Shown here: one piece after another, positions 47,650-58,899 of the stretch | Layout: each line of letters begins with the position of its first letter | How positions within the stretch are numbered: position 1 is the first letter of the stretch | NCBI GenBank assembly: GCA_004352715.1 | Contig: SCFE01000011.1 | Span: 2,018,017-2,082,016, forward strand | DNA length: 64,000 bases | Reading direction: 5' to 3' | From: Hofstenia miamia | Lineage: Eukaryota > Xenacoelomorpha > Acoela | The notes under the pieces: model-generated | Databases searched by the model: none | Told to the model about the DNA's origin: nothing | The model's input: only the letters and a program-made list of their open reading frames with translations | Made by a program: the position numbers and the translations under genes

Positions 47650-49930
47650 AATTATGACATTTTGCAATACATGTGCTGAATAAAAAAAGCTTTCATAGAA
47701 GCCGCAATCAGATCTGAAATTTTCGATAAAGTGGATTCAAACGAAAAATTGATTATAACATATTGTACCCAATTATCTAAATCCATCTCAGATTTATCGA
47801 AGAAAACAGATGAATTCTCCAAAGAACTTAATCATAGTAAAATGAACTTAAAATAAAGCAAACATCATCCTCTGATGTATCTTATCGAACACGTGTCCGC
47901 ATTATGGGAATACCCGAACAAGCTGAGCCCATTCGTGGTTGGGAACGAACAAGCATGGATAATGGAAACTGCAAAGGATATTGTCTCCAACGAATCCAAC
48001 ATTGTTAACATGTACAGAATTGGTAAATATCAACAGAATCTAGCTCACACTATCATAATGGATGTCAAGAGTCAATGGAATGTGCGTTGCATGTTAGCTA
48101 ATTCTTACAAGCTGAAAAATTATCAGGTAAAACATTTTTATATTGAGCCTGATTTGAGCACAAAACTATTGTTAAAAATGCGATATGACCTTATGCAAAA
48201 TGGAGTGTCAAGAAGTATTTTAATAATCCAAAACCTAAAACTATTCTATGGCACCAATGAAGTAATTATGACTAATTGACTGAACTGGAATTTTGTCTCT
48301 AATGTTATTCTTAACAATGTACAGTCACTTAGACCCAAGGTGAATTAGGTATATGATATACTGATGACGAATAACTTAAAGCACATCATTTTACTAACCA
48401 AAACTCATCTTAATGATAATATTCCAGACTCCATATTAGAGTTACATGATTACAGTTTCATTAGGAGAGATCGCCTTTTTAAGTTTGGTGGTGGTTTCAT
48501 GTGCTATATTAGAGATTTATTGTAAGTGCCTTGGCAAGAACTACAGCCAAATGTTAAATCATATGACATAGTTGAATGTGTTTGTGTTCGGTGAATGCCG
48601 CATTTATCTCACAAAGGATTTAGTAGATATATTATTGGAATAGCGTACCATGCTTTTTAGGACATATTACATGAATCGTTGTTAAAGTATTACCTCAGGG
48701 AGACGTTGGATTACCTAGTCTCGAAGTACCCAAGTGATGTTGTGATCTTAGCAGGCGATTTCAATGATGTGAAAACGAATTGTCTGTTAAACGAATTTCA
48801 ATTTGAACAGCTTGTACATTTCCATATCCATGGAATAAAAATTCTAGACAAAATATTTACCAATCGTAATGATCTGTTTGATAACGTTTTCCCATTCCCA
48901 ATATTGGTGGGTGTAAGCACCTTTCAGTGGGTCTGTCTAACAAATTATCTTACACTAGATAAGATAAGATAAGATCATGGATAGGATTTAAATTTTATAA
49001 TAACGATTATACAATAAATCGAAATTAGTAAGCTATCCGTAGTCAGTGTATTTTTTAGTCAGTGTTGTTTTATTTATTTCATTTTTGTTATTATTCTTTT
49101 TTTTCGTACATAGTAGTTAATGACGCTATTCATTTGAAATATCAGTAAAATATTGTAAAAAAATTCAAATGAATATAGATTATCTTATCTTATCTTATCT
49201 TACACTAACACAAAAAATTCTCATTTATTTAGAGAAGAAACTTTTCGAAGGCTAACAAACAGAATTGTGGAAAAGCTGGTAGGTACTGATTGGAATGCAC
49301 TGGTCAGTGGTCATGATTTTACAGAGTTATGGCAGCAAGTCAATAAGTTTATGACTAGTCAACCATGGTTCAACGTAGGGTTGAGAAATCTTATGGCTCA
49401 GCGTACAAATGCACTTCAAAATGGCGATTTGTCGAAATTCAAGCGACTAAGAAACTTAGTTTATAGTATAAAAAATATAGAAAGCAATTTTTACAGGAAA
49501 ACGAATTGCAAAGTTATAATCTACTAGTCCCAGAAATTGGTGGAAGAATGCATAACTTACTAAATTTATCTACCGATCTTAGTAGGTTGAAATCCAATTA
49601 CATTAATAAGGAATTACTGAAAGCTACGCTATCCTATAAATCATTGTATAGTGATTACATCCTTGGAACATCTCAAAATGAATTAGCTATAAAAGTCGAT
49701 CAGTTAACAGTGTTTCAATATTTAACTAAGATTGATGTTAAAAGAACTGCTGGGTTTTATCATACCAAAATGGTTTCTAAAAGAATATGTTCCTGAATTA
49801 GCATATCCCATTACGATACTAATAAATTTGTCTCTACAACAAGGTTGCGCAACTTCTTTCACTGTAGCAGACGTAATATGTACTGAAAAATCAAGCAATT
49901 GAGAAAGATATACGCCCCACTTCAATCACT
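47650..49930 (+). mobile_element. CR1/jockey-type LINE E, 5' part to mid-RT
   Basis: Plus strand: ORF1 has a helical part (SKSISDLSKKTDEFSKELNH near 47775), RVRIMGIPEQ (near 47889) and MYRIGKY...MDVKSQWNVR (48010-48095). The AP-endonuclease follows: NVQSLRPKV (48318), HIILLTKTHLND (48388), SFIRRDRLFKFGGGFMCYIR (48459), VVILAGDFND (48740). After a 237-bp insertion come FREETFRRLTNR (49232) and the RT start (DVKRTAG near 49735, FLKEYVPELAYPITILINLS near 49775). It is lost after about 49930. Frameshifts are present. Head to head with LINE D. Confidence 0.75.
48958..49194. mobile_element. 237-bp insertion with (GATAA)n and (TTATC)n ends
   Basis: Starts gataagataagataagat and ends atcttatcttatc, so the two ends are inverted copies of a 5-mer run. 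The 13-bp duplication ttatcttacacta (48945-48957 and 49195-49207) flanks it, though its left part overlaps the 5-mer. The interior resembles a LINE 3' UTR (gacgctatt...gaaatatcagtaaaatattgtaaaaaa), a motif echoed near 50860-50910. Confidence 0.65.
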
Positions 49931-49939
49931 CCACAAATC

Positions 49940-51290
49940 ACAAGGATGAAGAAAAATTGAAGCAACTTGTAATTTCTGATTGAGGCATATTGACATCACA
50001 CTACTTAAAGCTATATGTCTTGGGATTTAATTAACAGAAGTCGTTGCTTAGCCAAAAGTTAGTTATATTGCTAGATAAAATTCATTAAAATTCCTTAGAA
50101 GATGCTTAGAACGATTGATTAGCTCAAAAGGAATAAATAATTATTGATTCTTCAATAATAATTTATATGTAAATATTACGGTTAAATATTAGCATTCATT
50201 AGGAGTGCGACAATATAATGATGTTTAAGTGACAGAAGATTATCTTGTTAAAGAAGTAGAATGGCAGAAACATGTTTACATTAATAATGATATTTACATA
50301 ATAGGCCTGAAATTTAGTGAAAAATTATAAATATGCGTTTAATGTACATGATTCATTTTGAAAAATTCGATGTGCAATTAAAATGGGCTCTAAAAATAGC
50401 AGTTAATTATTTATATAACAGGATCATTGAAATAAAAAAATTATAAATAACTTTTTTAAATATACTAATTTTTTTTGAAAAATATTTAGTAATGCTCCAT
50501 ACCAAAAATGCAATTGTCCATGCCCCAAAATATTGCAGACACAATAAAAAATTAAGCCTCTTAAATGTAACAAGAAATGAAAATGTCATTTCTCATCAAA
50601 TCCATAAATATATAGTATAATTTACCCATATCAATAAAACAAATGAATATACTTAGAGAATGAAAAAGAAATAAATAAACACAGCCATACAGTTTTGCAA
50701 AGGAAATATTTGAATACCAATAGCGATGTCCTAACGTCTATAATATTGATTATTCAATAAACCGCATATAAATTTACCTTAACCAAAGCTTGTAACATTA
50801 ATTACGTTTGTAAATTTTTATATATATGTATTTGTTGATTTATTTGTATAGTTATTTTTTGACGCTATTTGGAATTATAAACAGTATTTTATATTGTAAA
50901 AAGCAACTCTAAATATAGTTTTATTCTTCAATTCAAATATGAAATAATTAGTTACATTAATGAAACTAGTCTAAACTTAGACGCCATCTGACAGTGAAAT
51001 CGGACATTAAATATTCGAGGTTTTTGAAGTTGTACGGAAGAATCAAATTTATTCGAAGGAATTCCGCATTTTGGATACATCATGTAATGTATTCCTTAGT
51101 TTGCAACATTCCATTATTGTAGTATATGCCACAAATATCGTTAATTTTCTAAGAAAAGAAATTTTTCAAAAATATTTGCTAATGAATGCTAAAATTATTA
51201 AGTTCATATCCTAAACTTGTAAATTTATTATTTTACATCGACAGAATACATGCTAAAGACATTTACTTGTTTTTTACACAGAGCTCACCA
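49940..51290. other. AT-rich stretch with LINE 3'-end-like debris
   Basis: No gene recognised. 50810-50920 contains tgacgctatttgga...cagtattttatattgtaaaaa, resembling the 3' end of the insertion at 48958. 51345-51440 resembles the LINE 3' end near 23660-23770 (ttgctttgactcttttgtctttaataa). Confidence 0.4.
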
Positions 51291-51300
51291 CACACATAGA

Positions 51301-51350
51301 CACACACACACACACACACATTTAATATATATATATATATTATTATTATT
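51301..51350. repeat. (CA)n-(TA)n-(TTA)n microsatellite
   Basis: A CA run at 51301-51320, a TA run at about 51325-51340, then a short TTA run. Confidence 0.9.
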
Positions 51351-51619
51351 TTGTAAATACATATATTTGTAGTTTGTAGTTTTTTAATGTTATTTATTTA
51401 CAGCAATAAATTTGCTTTGACTCTTTTGTCTTTAATAAACACCGCGTGATCGTTTATAAATACACTTTTTCTTATTTAGTTTTTTCAGTGCAGTCTACGT
51501 ATATTAGAAAAAGCCAAAACTTTTGTTTACTCATTAGTTCTTAGCTATGTTATCTATTTGAGTTTGGTTAATAGTTGAATAATTCAAATTTGGTTTTTTC
51601 CAAAGGTTTTATCTCATTG

Positions 51620-52390
51620 GGATATATCTGCCTTAAAAAGCGATATTTGGAAATACCATAGTCTTTTAATGTAGTATATACAATGCATGTATATACGTGT
51701 GCAGTGTCTTAAATGCTTGAGATGTAACAGGGTATTTCCACAGAAAAGTCAACCAGAGACATCAAAATTAAAATTCCTGAAAATAGCGACCTGTTGTCTT
51801 CTATATGATTGGAAGAACATATAGTTTCACGTGCGACGTCTACATTTTGAATAATTTTGTTAAGCTTGACAAAAATGGACTTTAGTGAAGGAGATTGTAT
51901 CAAAATTTGTCATGGACGAGACAAGACATCTGCGCATGTACTTCCAGCAACATAAATGAAATCATACTTGAAAGTATATGGGACATGACTAGTAGACCAT
52001 AGGCTTAATCATTCGTACACGATCGAACTGGCTCGCTTACTACTTTGGTGTATTTAACATGGATTTTTTTGCCAAAGTTGTCCATTCTGCGACACCCCAC
52101 GGATGTTTCCTCCACAGTAACTCCGGGTTTTGATGAAATAATTTCATTTTTAGGGATTCATCAAAGCCTATAACAGATACCTGCTGAAAACCCCAAATCA
52201 GACGAGTGACACGCTTGACTTCACAAAAATGTACATAAATTTATGTGTCCCATCCATGACGCTGGTATTGCAAATGACTCCAATATACGGCATATTTGAT
52301 AATTGAAATGTAGTGACATCTATATGGAAGACTTCAAAATGTAATAGTTTTATCTGCATTTTAATACGCCATTGTATACTCATTGTTAAC
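51620..52390 (-). other. Unassigned coding-like stretch
   Basis: Two minus-strand frames (52383-52198 and 51903-51709) with a stop-broken link between them are somewhat richer in GC than the surroundings. SVMDGTH near 52260 recalls the IDGTH-type box of some DNA-transposon nucleases, but the match is too short to name a family. I make no functional call. Confidence 0.25.
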
Positions 52391-52920
52391 TCTTGGAAGT
52401 TGAAAATTTTATTAAAATTTAGTAACCATACTCTTAAGTTGATTTATTATATTTATATTTAGATACTTGCAATTTGGTCAATTACAATGTAAACTTCTTA
52501 TAGGGGTGTATTCTCTTTATGTGCGAGGTGTGCACCGCACACCTTCTAACTAGTATTTTTATCATTTTAGAGCGTTTTTTCCTATTGCTTATTTGGAAAC
52601 TGATTAAATTTAATACCGCATCAAACTCCTTTTTATTCTATATTTTTATAAATTTGAAATTTGTCATTAAATACTCAATCGAATTTTTAATTACAGGTAA
52701 CACATCTAATTGAGTTGCCATTTTTATAACGCATTGCTTTCAGTACTTTCTTAATAAAACCTGTGTCTAAAGTACAATTTTGTTAAAATTAGAATATTTC
52801 TATTGTTTTGATCCATAATCTATACATTGGTTTAATTAGCTAGTACATGTATCATCTTGTTTAGCAATCATATCACTGATAAATTTAAATGTTCTAGTTA
52901 CTTCAATCGTGAATGTCAAG

Positions 52921-53626
52921 AAATCGGCTGATAAAAGTCGATAGTCTGAACGCTCCATCCGATTTTTTGGGAAAACAGCCACATTACTGTCATCTGATAA
53001 TTTATCAGATGATAAAAGTCGATAGTCTGAACGGTATTAAAACTAGTCGAATAGCTACTTGAAACTAATTGCTTACTTCTCAAGTAGGGAACAGACTTCC
53101 AATACGTAAATTATTGTCGTTGAAATATTTCAACTTCAAAATATGTAAACATTGTTTACATTCCAAGACAAACCAATCCATAAACAGATGTTGTTTTTCT
53201 TACCGTCAATCAAAAGCTGATCATTTATCATCTGATAAAAAATCGATAGTCTGAACGCTCTTCCAACTCCGCTTTTTCTGATAAAAAATCGGATGATAAA
53301 AAATCGCCAATGTGAACGAAAAANNNNNNNNNNNNNNNNNNNNNACGTAAATTATTGTCGTTGAAATATTTCAACTTCAAAACATGTAAACATTGTTTAC
53401 ATTCCAAGACAAACCAACCCATAAACAGATGTTGTTGTTTTTCTTACTGTCAATCAAAAGATGATAATTTATCATCTGATAAAAAATCGATAGTCTGAAC
53501 GCTCTTCCAACTCCGCTTTTTCTCATAAAAAATCGGATGATAAAAAATCGCCAATGTAAACAAAAATAATTGCATTTTCGATTAAAATCTGCTGATAAAA
53601 GTCGATAGTGGGAACACACCTTAAGG
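52921..53626. repeat. Repeat family with GATAAAAGTCGATAGTCTGAACG units
   Basis: The motif gataaaa(a)tcgatagtctgaacg occurs repeatedly (near 52930, 53010, 53235, 53475), and partly palindromic pieces such as tttatcagatgataaa separate them. A 21-N gap at 53324-53344 splits the segment. The part after the gap is a diverged copy of 53104-53320, ending gtgggaacacacctta. It may be a MITE, but its left end is not clear. Confidence 0.55.
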
Positions 53627-54243
53627 AAAAGTTTGTTGAAAAGTTAGAGCCTTGATAATATCGCAATTAAAGGAATTTGAAAACTATCCTATTTAGACTA
53701 TATTTTGGCCTCGTGGCTTCTGGATGACTACAAAACATCTGCTTACATTAAAAAAAAACCATTAGATGCTTATATATAATTATAAAAGTTATTTAGGGAT
53801 TTTTGGTGTTTCCATCATAATAAAATTTCCAATTCCTAAATTCAATGACCTAGTTAGGCAATAAATGAAATTTCATGATAATTCATAAAGTATGGTTTTT
53901 ACTATGAAAATAATCTCAAATTCGTATTTAGCAACATGAAATTGACTAGAAACACCGAGAAAAAAGTACTCAAATAAGAAAAAAAAATTTTCACACAGTG
54001 TTATCTTCCCAGATATAAATTCATTCCCCTTGAAAGTATTATACACATGCATATATATATACACATATATACATATATACATATACGTATATATACATAT
54101 ACATATATATATATATGTAAATATATATACATATATATTCATATATATATACATATATATATACACATATATATATACATATATATACATATATATACAT
54201 ATATATACATATATATACATATATATAATTATGTTTTGCATGG
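53345..54243. other. Contig wedge between two gaps
   Basis: This segment lies between the N run and a single N. Sequence 52945-53321 before the first gap is repeated exactly at 54245-54621 after the second, so the outer contigs overlap each other. The wedge, a diverged repeat copy plus unrelated sequence and a microsatellite, may be misplaced or a second haplotype. Confidence 0.7.
54046..54236. repeat. (ATATAC)n/(AT)n microsatellite
   Basis: About 190 bp of atatac and atat units, ending just before a single N at 54244. Long Tyr/Ile-rich frames on both strands are only a result of the repeat. Confidence 0.95.
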
Positions 54244-54244
54244 N

Positions 54245-54680
54245 TCTGAACGCTCCATCCGATTTTTTGGGAAAACAGCCACATTACTGTCATCTGATAA
54301 TTTATCAGATGATAAAAGTCGATAGTCTGAACGGTATTAAAACTAGTCGAATAGCTACTTGAAACTAATTGCTTACTTCTCAAGTAGGGAACAGACTTCC
54401 AATACGTAAATTATTGTCGTTGAAATATTTCAACTTCAAAATATGTAAACATTGTTTACATTCCAAGACAAACCAATCCATAAACAGATGTTGTTTTTCT
54501 TACCGTCAATCAAAAGCTGATCATTTATCATCTGATAAAAAATCGATAGTCTGAACGCTCTTCCAACTCCGCTTTTTCTGATAAAAAATCGGATGATAAA
54601 AAATCGCCAATGTGAACGAAAATAATTGCATTTTCGATTAAAATCTGCTGATAAAAGTCGATAGTGGGAACACACCTTAA
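54245..54680. repeat. Second rendering of the GATAAAAGTCGATAG repeat copy
   Basis: Bases 54245-54621 equal 52945-53321. The copy then runs on to gtgggaacacacctta at 54680, the end missing from the first rendering because of the gap. Confidence 0.7.
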
Positions 54681-54699
54681 CGCACACTACGAAATAAAC

Positions 54700-55180
54700 C
54701 GTAATCATTGAAATTGCATCCTATATTTCTAGCCGAACGTTATTGATTGGTTCACGAAATGGAAATAGATCATTTTGAGGCGTGCGCTATTGATCACCGC
54801 ATCTCGAATGAGAAATCAAACGTCGCACTACTCTTAGTTAATTCCCGCCAAGCAAACATCAATAAAAATACTTTCTCAAGTTCTACATGTACATACATTG
54901 GCTGTGGTGTTAAGCTAAAACAAATGTTGGCAGTGGGCTTTATTCTAATTTATTAGACTATTTTAGTGGCTGAAGCAGTTATTAGCAGTAAACCAGACAA
55001 GCTCACACTGTGTCATGTGCTCAATACGCAGCCCTGTTTGAATGTGTTTATGAGCCTGCAAAGTGGGCTCATCCATTGTAGACAAAAGCTGTGGAATATG
55101 AGCATTAGCTTACTAATGTTTACGGTCAACAAGAAACAGTTTCCTAGTCCGCCTTAATAATGGCTGCATACGGTACGTTT
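54700..55180. other. GC-richer stretch, no gene recognised
   Basis: Two adjacent plus-strand frames (54747-54956 and 54966-55157) sit in sequence with more CpG and less A/T than the neighbours. No domain, signal peptide or splice pattern convinced me. Could be a UTR or first exon. Confidence 0.25.
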
Positions 55181-55190
55181 AGGTGGGTCG

Positions 55191-57468
55191 CAGAAATGGA
55201 ATCGGATCAGATACGGATCGGATCTTTATTTTGAGAAACTTCTGATCTGTTTCCGATCCTAAAAATTTTTAAAAATGTCTTATGGCTATGGCTGCATACG
55301 GTACGTTTAGGTGGGTCGCAGAAATGGAATCGGATCGGATACGGATCGGATCTTTATTTTGAGAAACTTCTGATCTGTTTCCGATCCTAAAAATTTTTAA
55401 AACTTGTGTATTTGTACATTTTATAAATTACGCAAATTTTTACATTGAATTTAACGGTTAAACAAAGTGTGATGTAATTTTGTTACCCCAAGAACAACTA
55501 AAATAGGATTGTGAGCACAAATCAAATTGGAAGCATCTGATATTTTGTGACTTCTCCACATTTTTAAGTACTTTTTGTCTGCACAATATGGGAATCATCC
55601 TAACTGCTTATCAAGATTCAACAAAAACATTTATAGTCTAAATTTGGGGTAGATTTGTTACCCAGAAAGAAATCAGCTTAAAACTTTTGCTTTAGGATGA
55701 TTGCTAGTTTTTTATAGTAATATCATGCTTGAAAAACCCTAGTGCTATGATTTCATGAAAATTTTATTAATATTCATTTACCTTGTACCCAAAAAAAATC
55801 TAAATTGGGAATTTCTCACTCTTTTTAGTTTGTGTATGCTATGATTTTTTGCATACATATTAAATTCAAAATCCTTGCGTCTTAAGCTTGATGTAGATTT
55901 TTTTCGACATAGCAACTAAAATATGCCAAAAATCATAGCATACCAAAAACTAAAAAGAATTTCACAACATAGATGTTTTTTTGGGTACAAACTTCATTAA
56001 TATTAATAAAATTTTCATGAAATTATAGCATTAGGGTTCTTCAGGCATGGTATTACTACAACATACTAGCAATCTTACTAAGGCAAGAGTTTTAAGGTGA
56101 TTTCTTTTGGGGTAACAAAGTTACCCCAAACTTAGACTATTGATGTTTTTGTTGAATCTTGGTAAGCAAAGTTAGGATGATTCCCATATTGTGCAGAAAA
56201 AACTACATAAAAAATGTGGAAAAGTCACAAAATATCAGGTTATTTCTATTTAGTTTAGGTTCAAAATCCTATTCTAAATTGTTACTGGGGTAACAAAATT
56301 ACCCCAAACTTATTTAACCGTTAATAATCTCAATCTAAGTGAAATTTTGTAATTGAATTTCATTGTTCATACAACATTTTCTGCGTTATTCTTTGCAACA
56401 ACTTATAAAATTGGTGACCAATGCTTCAAATCTGAAAATGCGATTCATGTTAGCCAACACATAATGATAAAATAGTAAAGCAACCAAAATATTAGTTTGT
56501 ATAAACTTGCAAATGGAAGACCAGAATTCTCTCTAATATGTATGTCAAAGAATAAGCACAGAACACAGAGAAGCAAGTGGAATACCTTAGCTTTTGGGAA
56601 CACTGCCAAAATGTAAAAATACTAATATAATTTGGGATGCTCTTCAATCAAAAAATCTCATTTAAATATGCACTCTAAGCAACTTGCAATGCCAAGATCA
56701 ACTTAGTACTCAGAAGGTATGTCATTATTATAATCACTAATACAAAAATATTTATTGAAACATATCGTTGGCATACTATTAATAGGGTGTGAATGTATTT
56801 TTTGTTGCTGCTATATAATTCAAAATGTTTGATCCAATTTAGTATCCAATTTCAGTAAAATTCAAAATTTATATTCAAATCTCAAATTTTGTTTGAAAAA
56901 TTAATTTCTCTATCACGGATTTTAATACACTCTACAACAATTTTTTTAATGTCTTGCAAATATAAATTTTGGGGTTGTTCTTTAATTTGCCATTATTTGT
57001 GTAATTCTTGTTTTCATCGCCTCAGCTGCAATTTTGAAGTAAATTTATCTTGTTTGAAACAACTTCAATTCATAGTGAAATTGCAAAGTTGTTTTTTTTG
57101 AATTTGGACATAAAAAATTAATACGGAAGGTAATACTATAAGAAACTCAATTATTTAAACTCCATTAATATATAATGATTTTAGTTGATGACAATTTTAG
57201 GAACTAGATTATTACAAAGCTTACAAATAAGTTGATTTGCATGCACTATTTCGTAGGCTTATGTCAATTTTTTTATCTCAAGATAGTGTTGAAGCACTTA
57301 AAATTTTCTATTCGCATTAAAAAAACAAGCATTTTTTAAATTTATGTTTGTTTATTGTTAGAATGCTTAGTAAATTAGGATCCGTTTCGGATTGAAAACT
57401 AAATTTTGTTAAATGTTCGGATCCTTATCAGATCGGATCTTAAATCTTTGGATCCGATTCCATCTCTG
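55191..57468. mobile_element. hAT-type non-autonomous element, 2.3 kb
   Basis: The ends CAGAAATGGAATCGGATC and GATCCGATTCCATCTCTG are inverted with one mismatch, and CAGAGATGG-like ends are typical of hAT. Flanks gtgggtcg (55183-55190) and gtgggtca (57469-57476) agree at 7 of 8 bases. The left 128 bp, including outside flank, are tandemly repeated (about 55159-55286 and 55287-55414). No transposase frame was found. Most of the middle is one large hairpin. Confidence 0.8.
55453..56325. repeat. Large internal hairpin, ~400-bp arms
   Basis: The left arm runs from taacggttaaacaaagt...ttttgttacccc (55453) to tatgctatgattttttgcata (55856). The right arm mirrors it from tatgccaaaaatcatagcata (about 55921) to aacaaaattacccc...aaccgtta (56325). 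The loop is about 65 bp. Landmarks pair in order: cacaatatgggaatcatcctaa with ttaggatgattcccatattgtg, and gattcaacaaaaac with gtttttgttgaatc. Confidence 0.85.
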
Positions 57469-57499
57469 GTGGGTCATCTATTTCTGCTTCCATGCCAAA

Positions 57500-58440
57500 T
57501 AAAGAGGTTCGAAACTAAGAGCAAATGCGTCCTGGTTGAAAATGAAAGTTGATCTGATCACGTACTGGTCCTGTCTGATGTTTTAATGTTTCGTGATGTT
57601 GTTAAGTAAACTAAGGTACCCATTTCAAAAAGTTTACTTGATATCTGACTTTAAGAAATATTCATTTGAATCATATTTTACGTTAATGTAAAGTATTTAA
57701 AAAAATTATACATTTAATAATGTTATGGATGGCTTCAAGTTCAGGCAATGACTGCAATGATTTCCATTGTAAATTTTGAAACTTTCGGTTCAGTATTGAC
57801 GTATTTATATTTAAATACAGTGACGACACCAAACCGAGCCACTAGCAACTCTGCACCGCACACTTGGCAATGTGGCCCACGCTCCACCACTGCTTCCTAC
57901 ATTTTTATTAAAATGCTAAATCATTTGTCAGAACATGCGTTTTTATATGACCAATGCAAATATGTTTATATGTTTGTTTTTGGATAAGTTATTTTGCCCA
58001 GTGGTTTTTCTTTTGAATAAAATGATGGTTTCACTGCAAAAAACTAAGGAGATAATAAACATGATTTAATGTGTAATTTAATATTAGAGTACAATGGTAA
58101 CCTATACCAAAATGAAATACATATAGATTATGATATGTAAAGTTTCACAAAGCTATATGACAAAATAGCCCAATATTCAAAAATAGATTGAATAGTGTGA
58201 TTTAATAGATTCCATTTTCGTCAAAACAAAGGTAAAAATATACTTTATGAATTTGAAGCGATTGTAGCAAATTAAATTTTACATTAATGCCGACATATAG
58301 TGTTACAAATATGCCAAATCAGGTTTTCTGTATACCATTGGAAATTATGGCATTACCTTGCAAAACTATTTATCTGTAACTTTTTCATATAAAATGACTA
58401 CATATCATATGCTTAACAAGAAGTATGATGTATTCGACAT
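57500..58440. other. No feature recognised
   Basis: AT-rich sequence. A 79-codon plus-strand frame at 57748-57987 spans a small GC-rich patch (accgagccactagcaactctgcacc), but I recognise no domain in it. Confidence 0.4.
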
Positions 58441-58449
58441 AACCCTAGT

Positions 58450-58780
58450 TAACAAAAATGATTAACAATGGCATTAAAATGGAAATTGCATTATTAGCCA
58501 TTTGAAATGGCATTTAAATGCCATTTTAATACATTAAAATACAAATACATTATTAGTATTTTAAATGGAATTTTAATGGCATTGTAATGCCATTAACACC
58601 CAAAGAATGTTAGTGCATTTTGATCCATTTTAATGGCATTTAAATGCCAATTTATCAATACTATTTTGAAAAATTAAGAATATTTCTGAAAATTGTAAAT
58701 ATCAAATTAATGCTACTGTAATTAATTTTATCATTAAAAATGATATTTAATGGCATTTGAATGGCTATAATTTGTAATTA
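58450..58780. repeat. Self-complementary ATGGCATT/AATGCCAT repeat
   Basis: Units such as aatggcatttaaatgccattttaat recur in both orientations at least eight times in about 320 bp. The segment is bounded by taaccctagttaac on the left and attaacttagctaga on the right. These bounds are weakly inverted, suggesting a MITE or a tandem-palindrome array. Confidence 0.6.
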
Positions 58781-58899
58781 ACTTAGCTAGATAAAACAGT
58801 CGGCATTTTTCAACAAATTTATGCTGGTCTTTTTTCAGACTGTGTTTAAATGTTTTAATCACATTTGCCTAAAATTTTTAGAATTTAAAACAGAATTTG

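Noticed and set aside
52198-52383. Transposase call from a VMDGTH box
   Set aside because: One short box in a broken frame; no further motif of any DNA-transposon family.
54030-54362. Long Tyr/Ile-rich ORFs on both strands
   Set aside because: They are translations of the ATATAC microsatellite.
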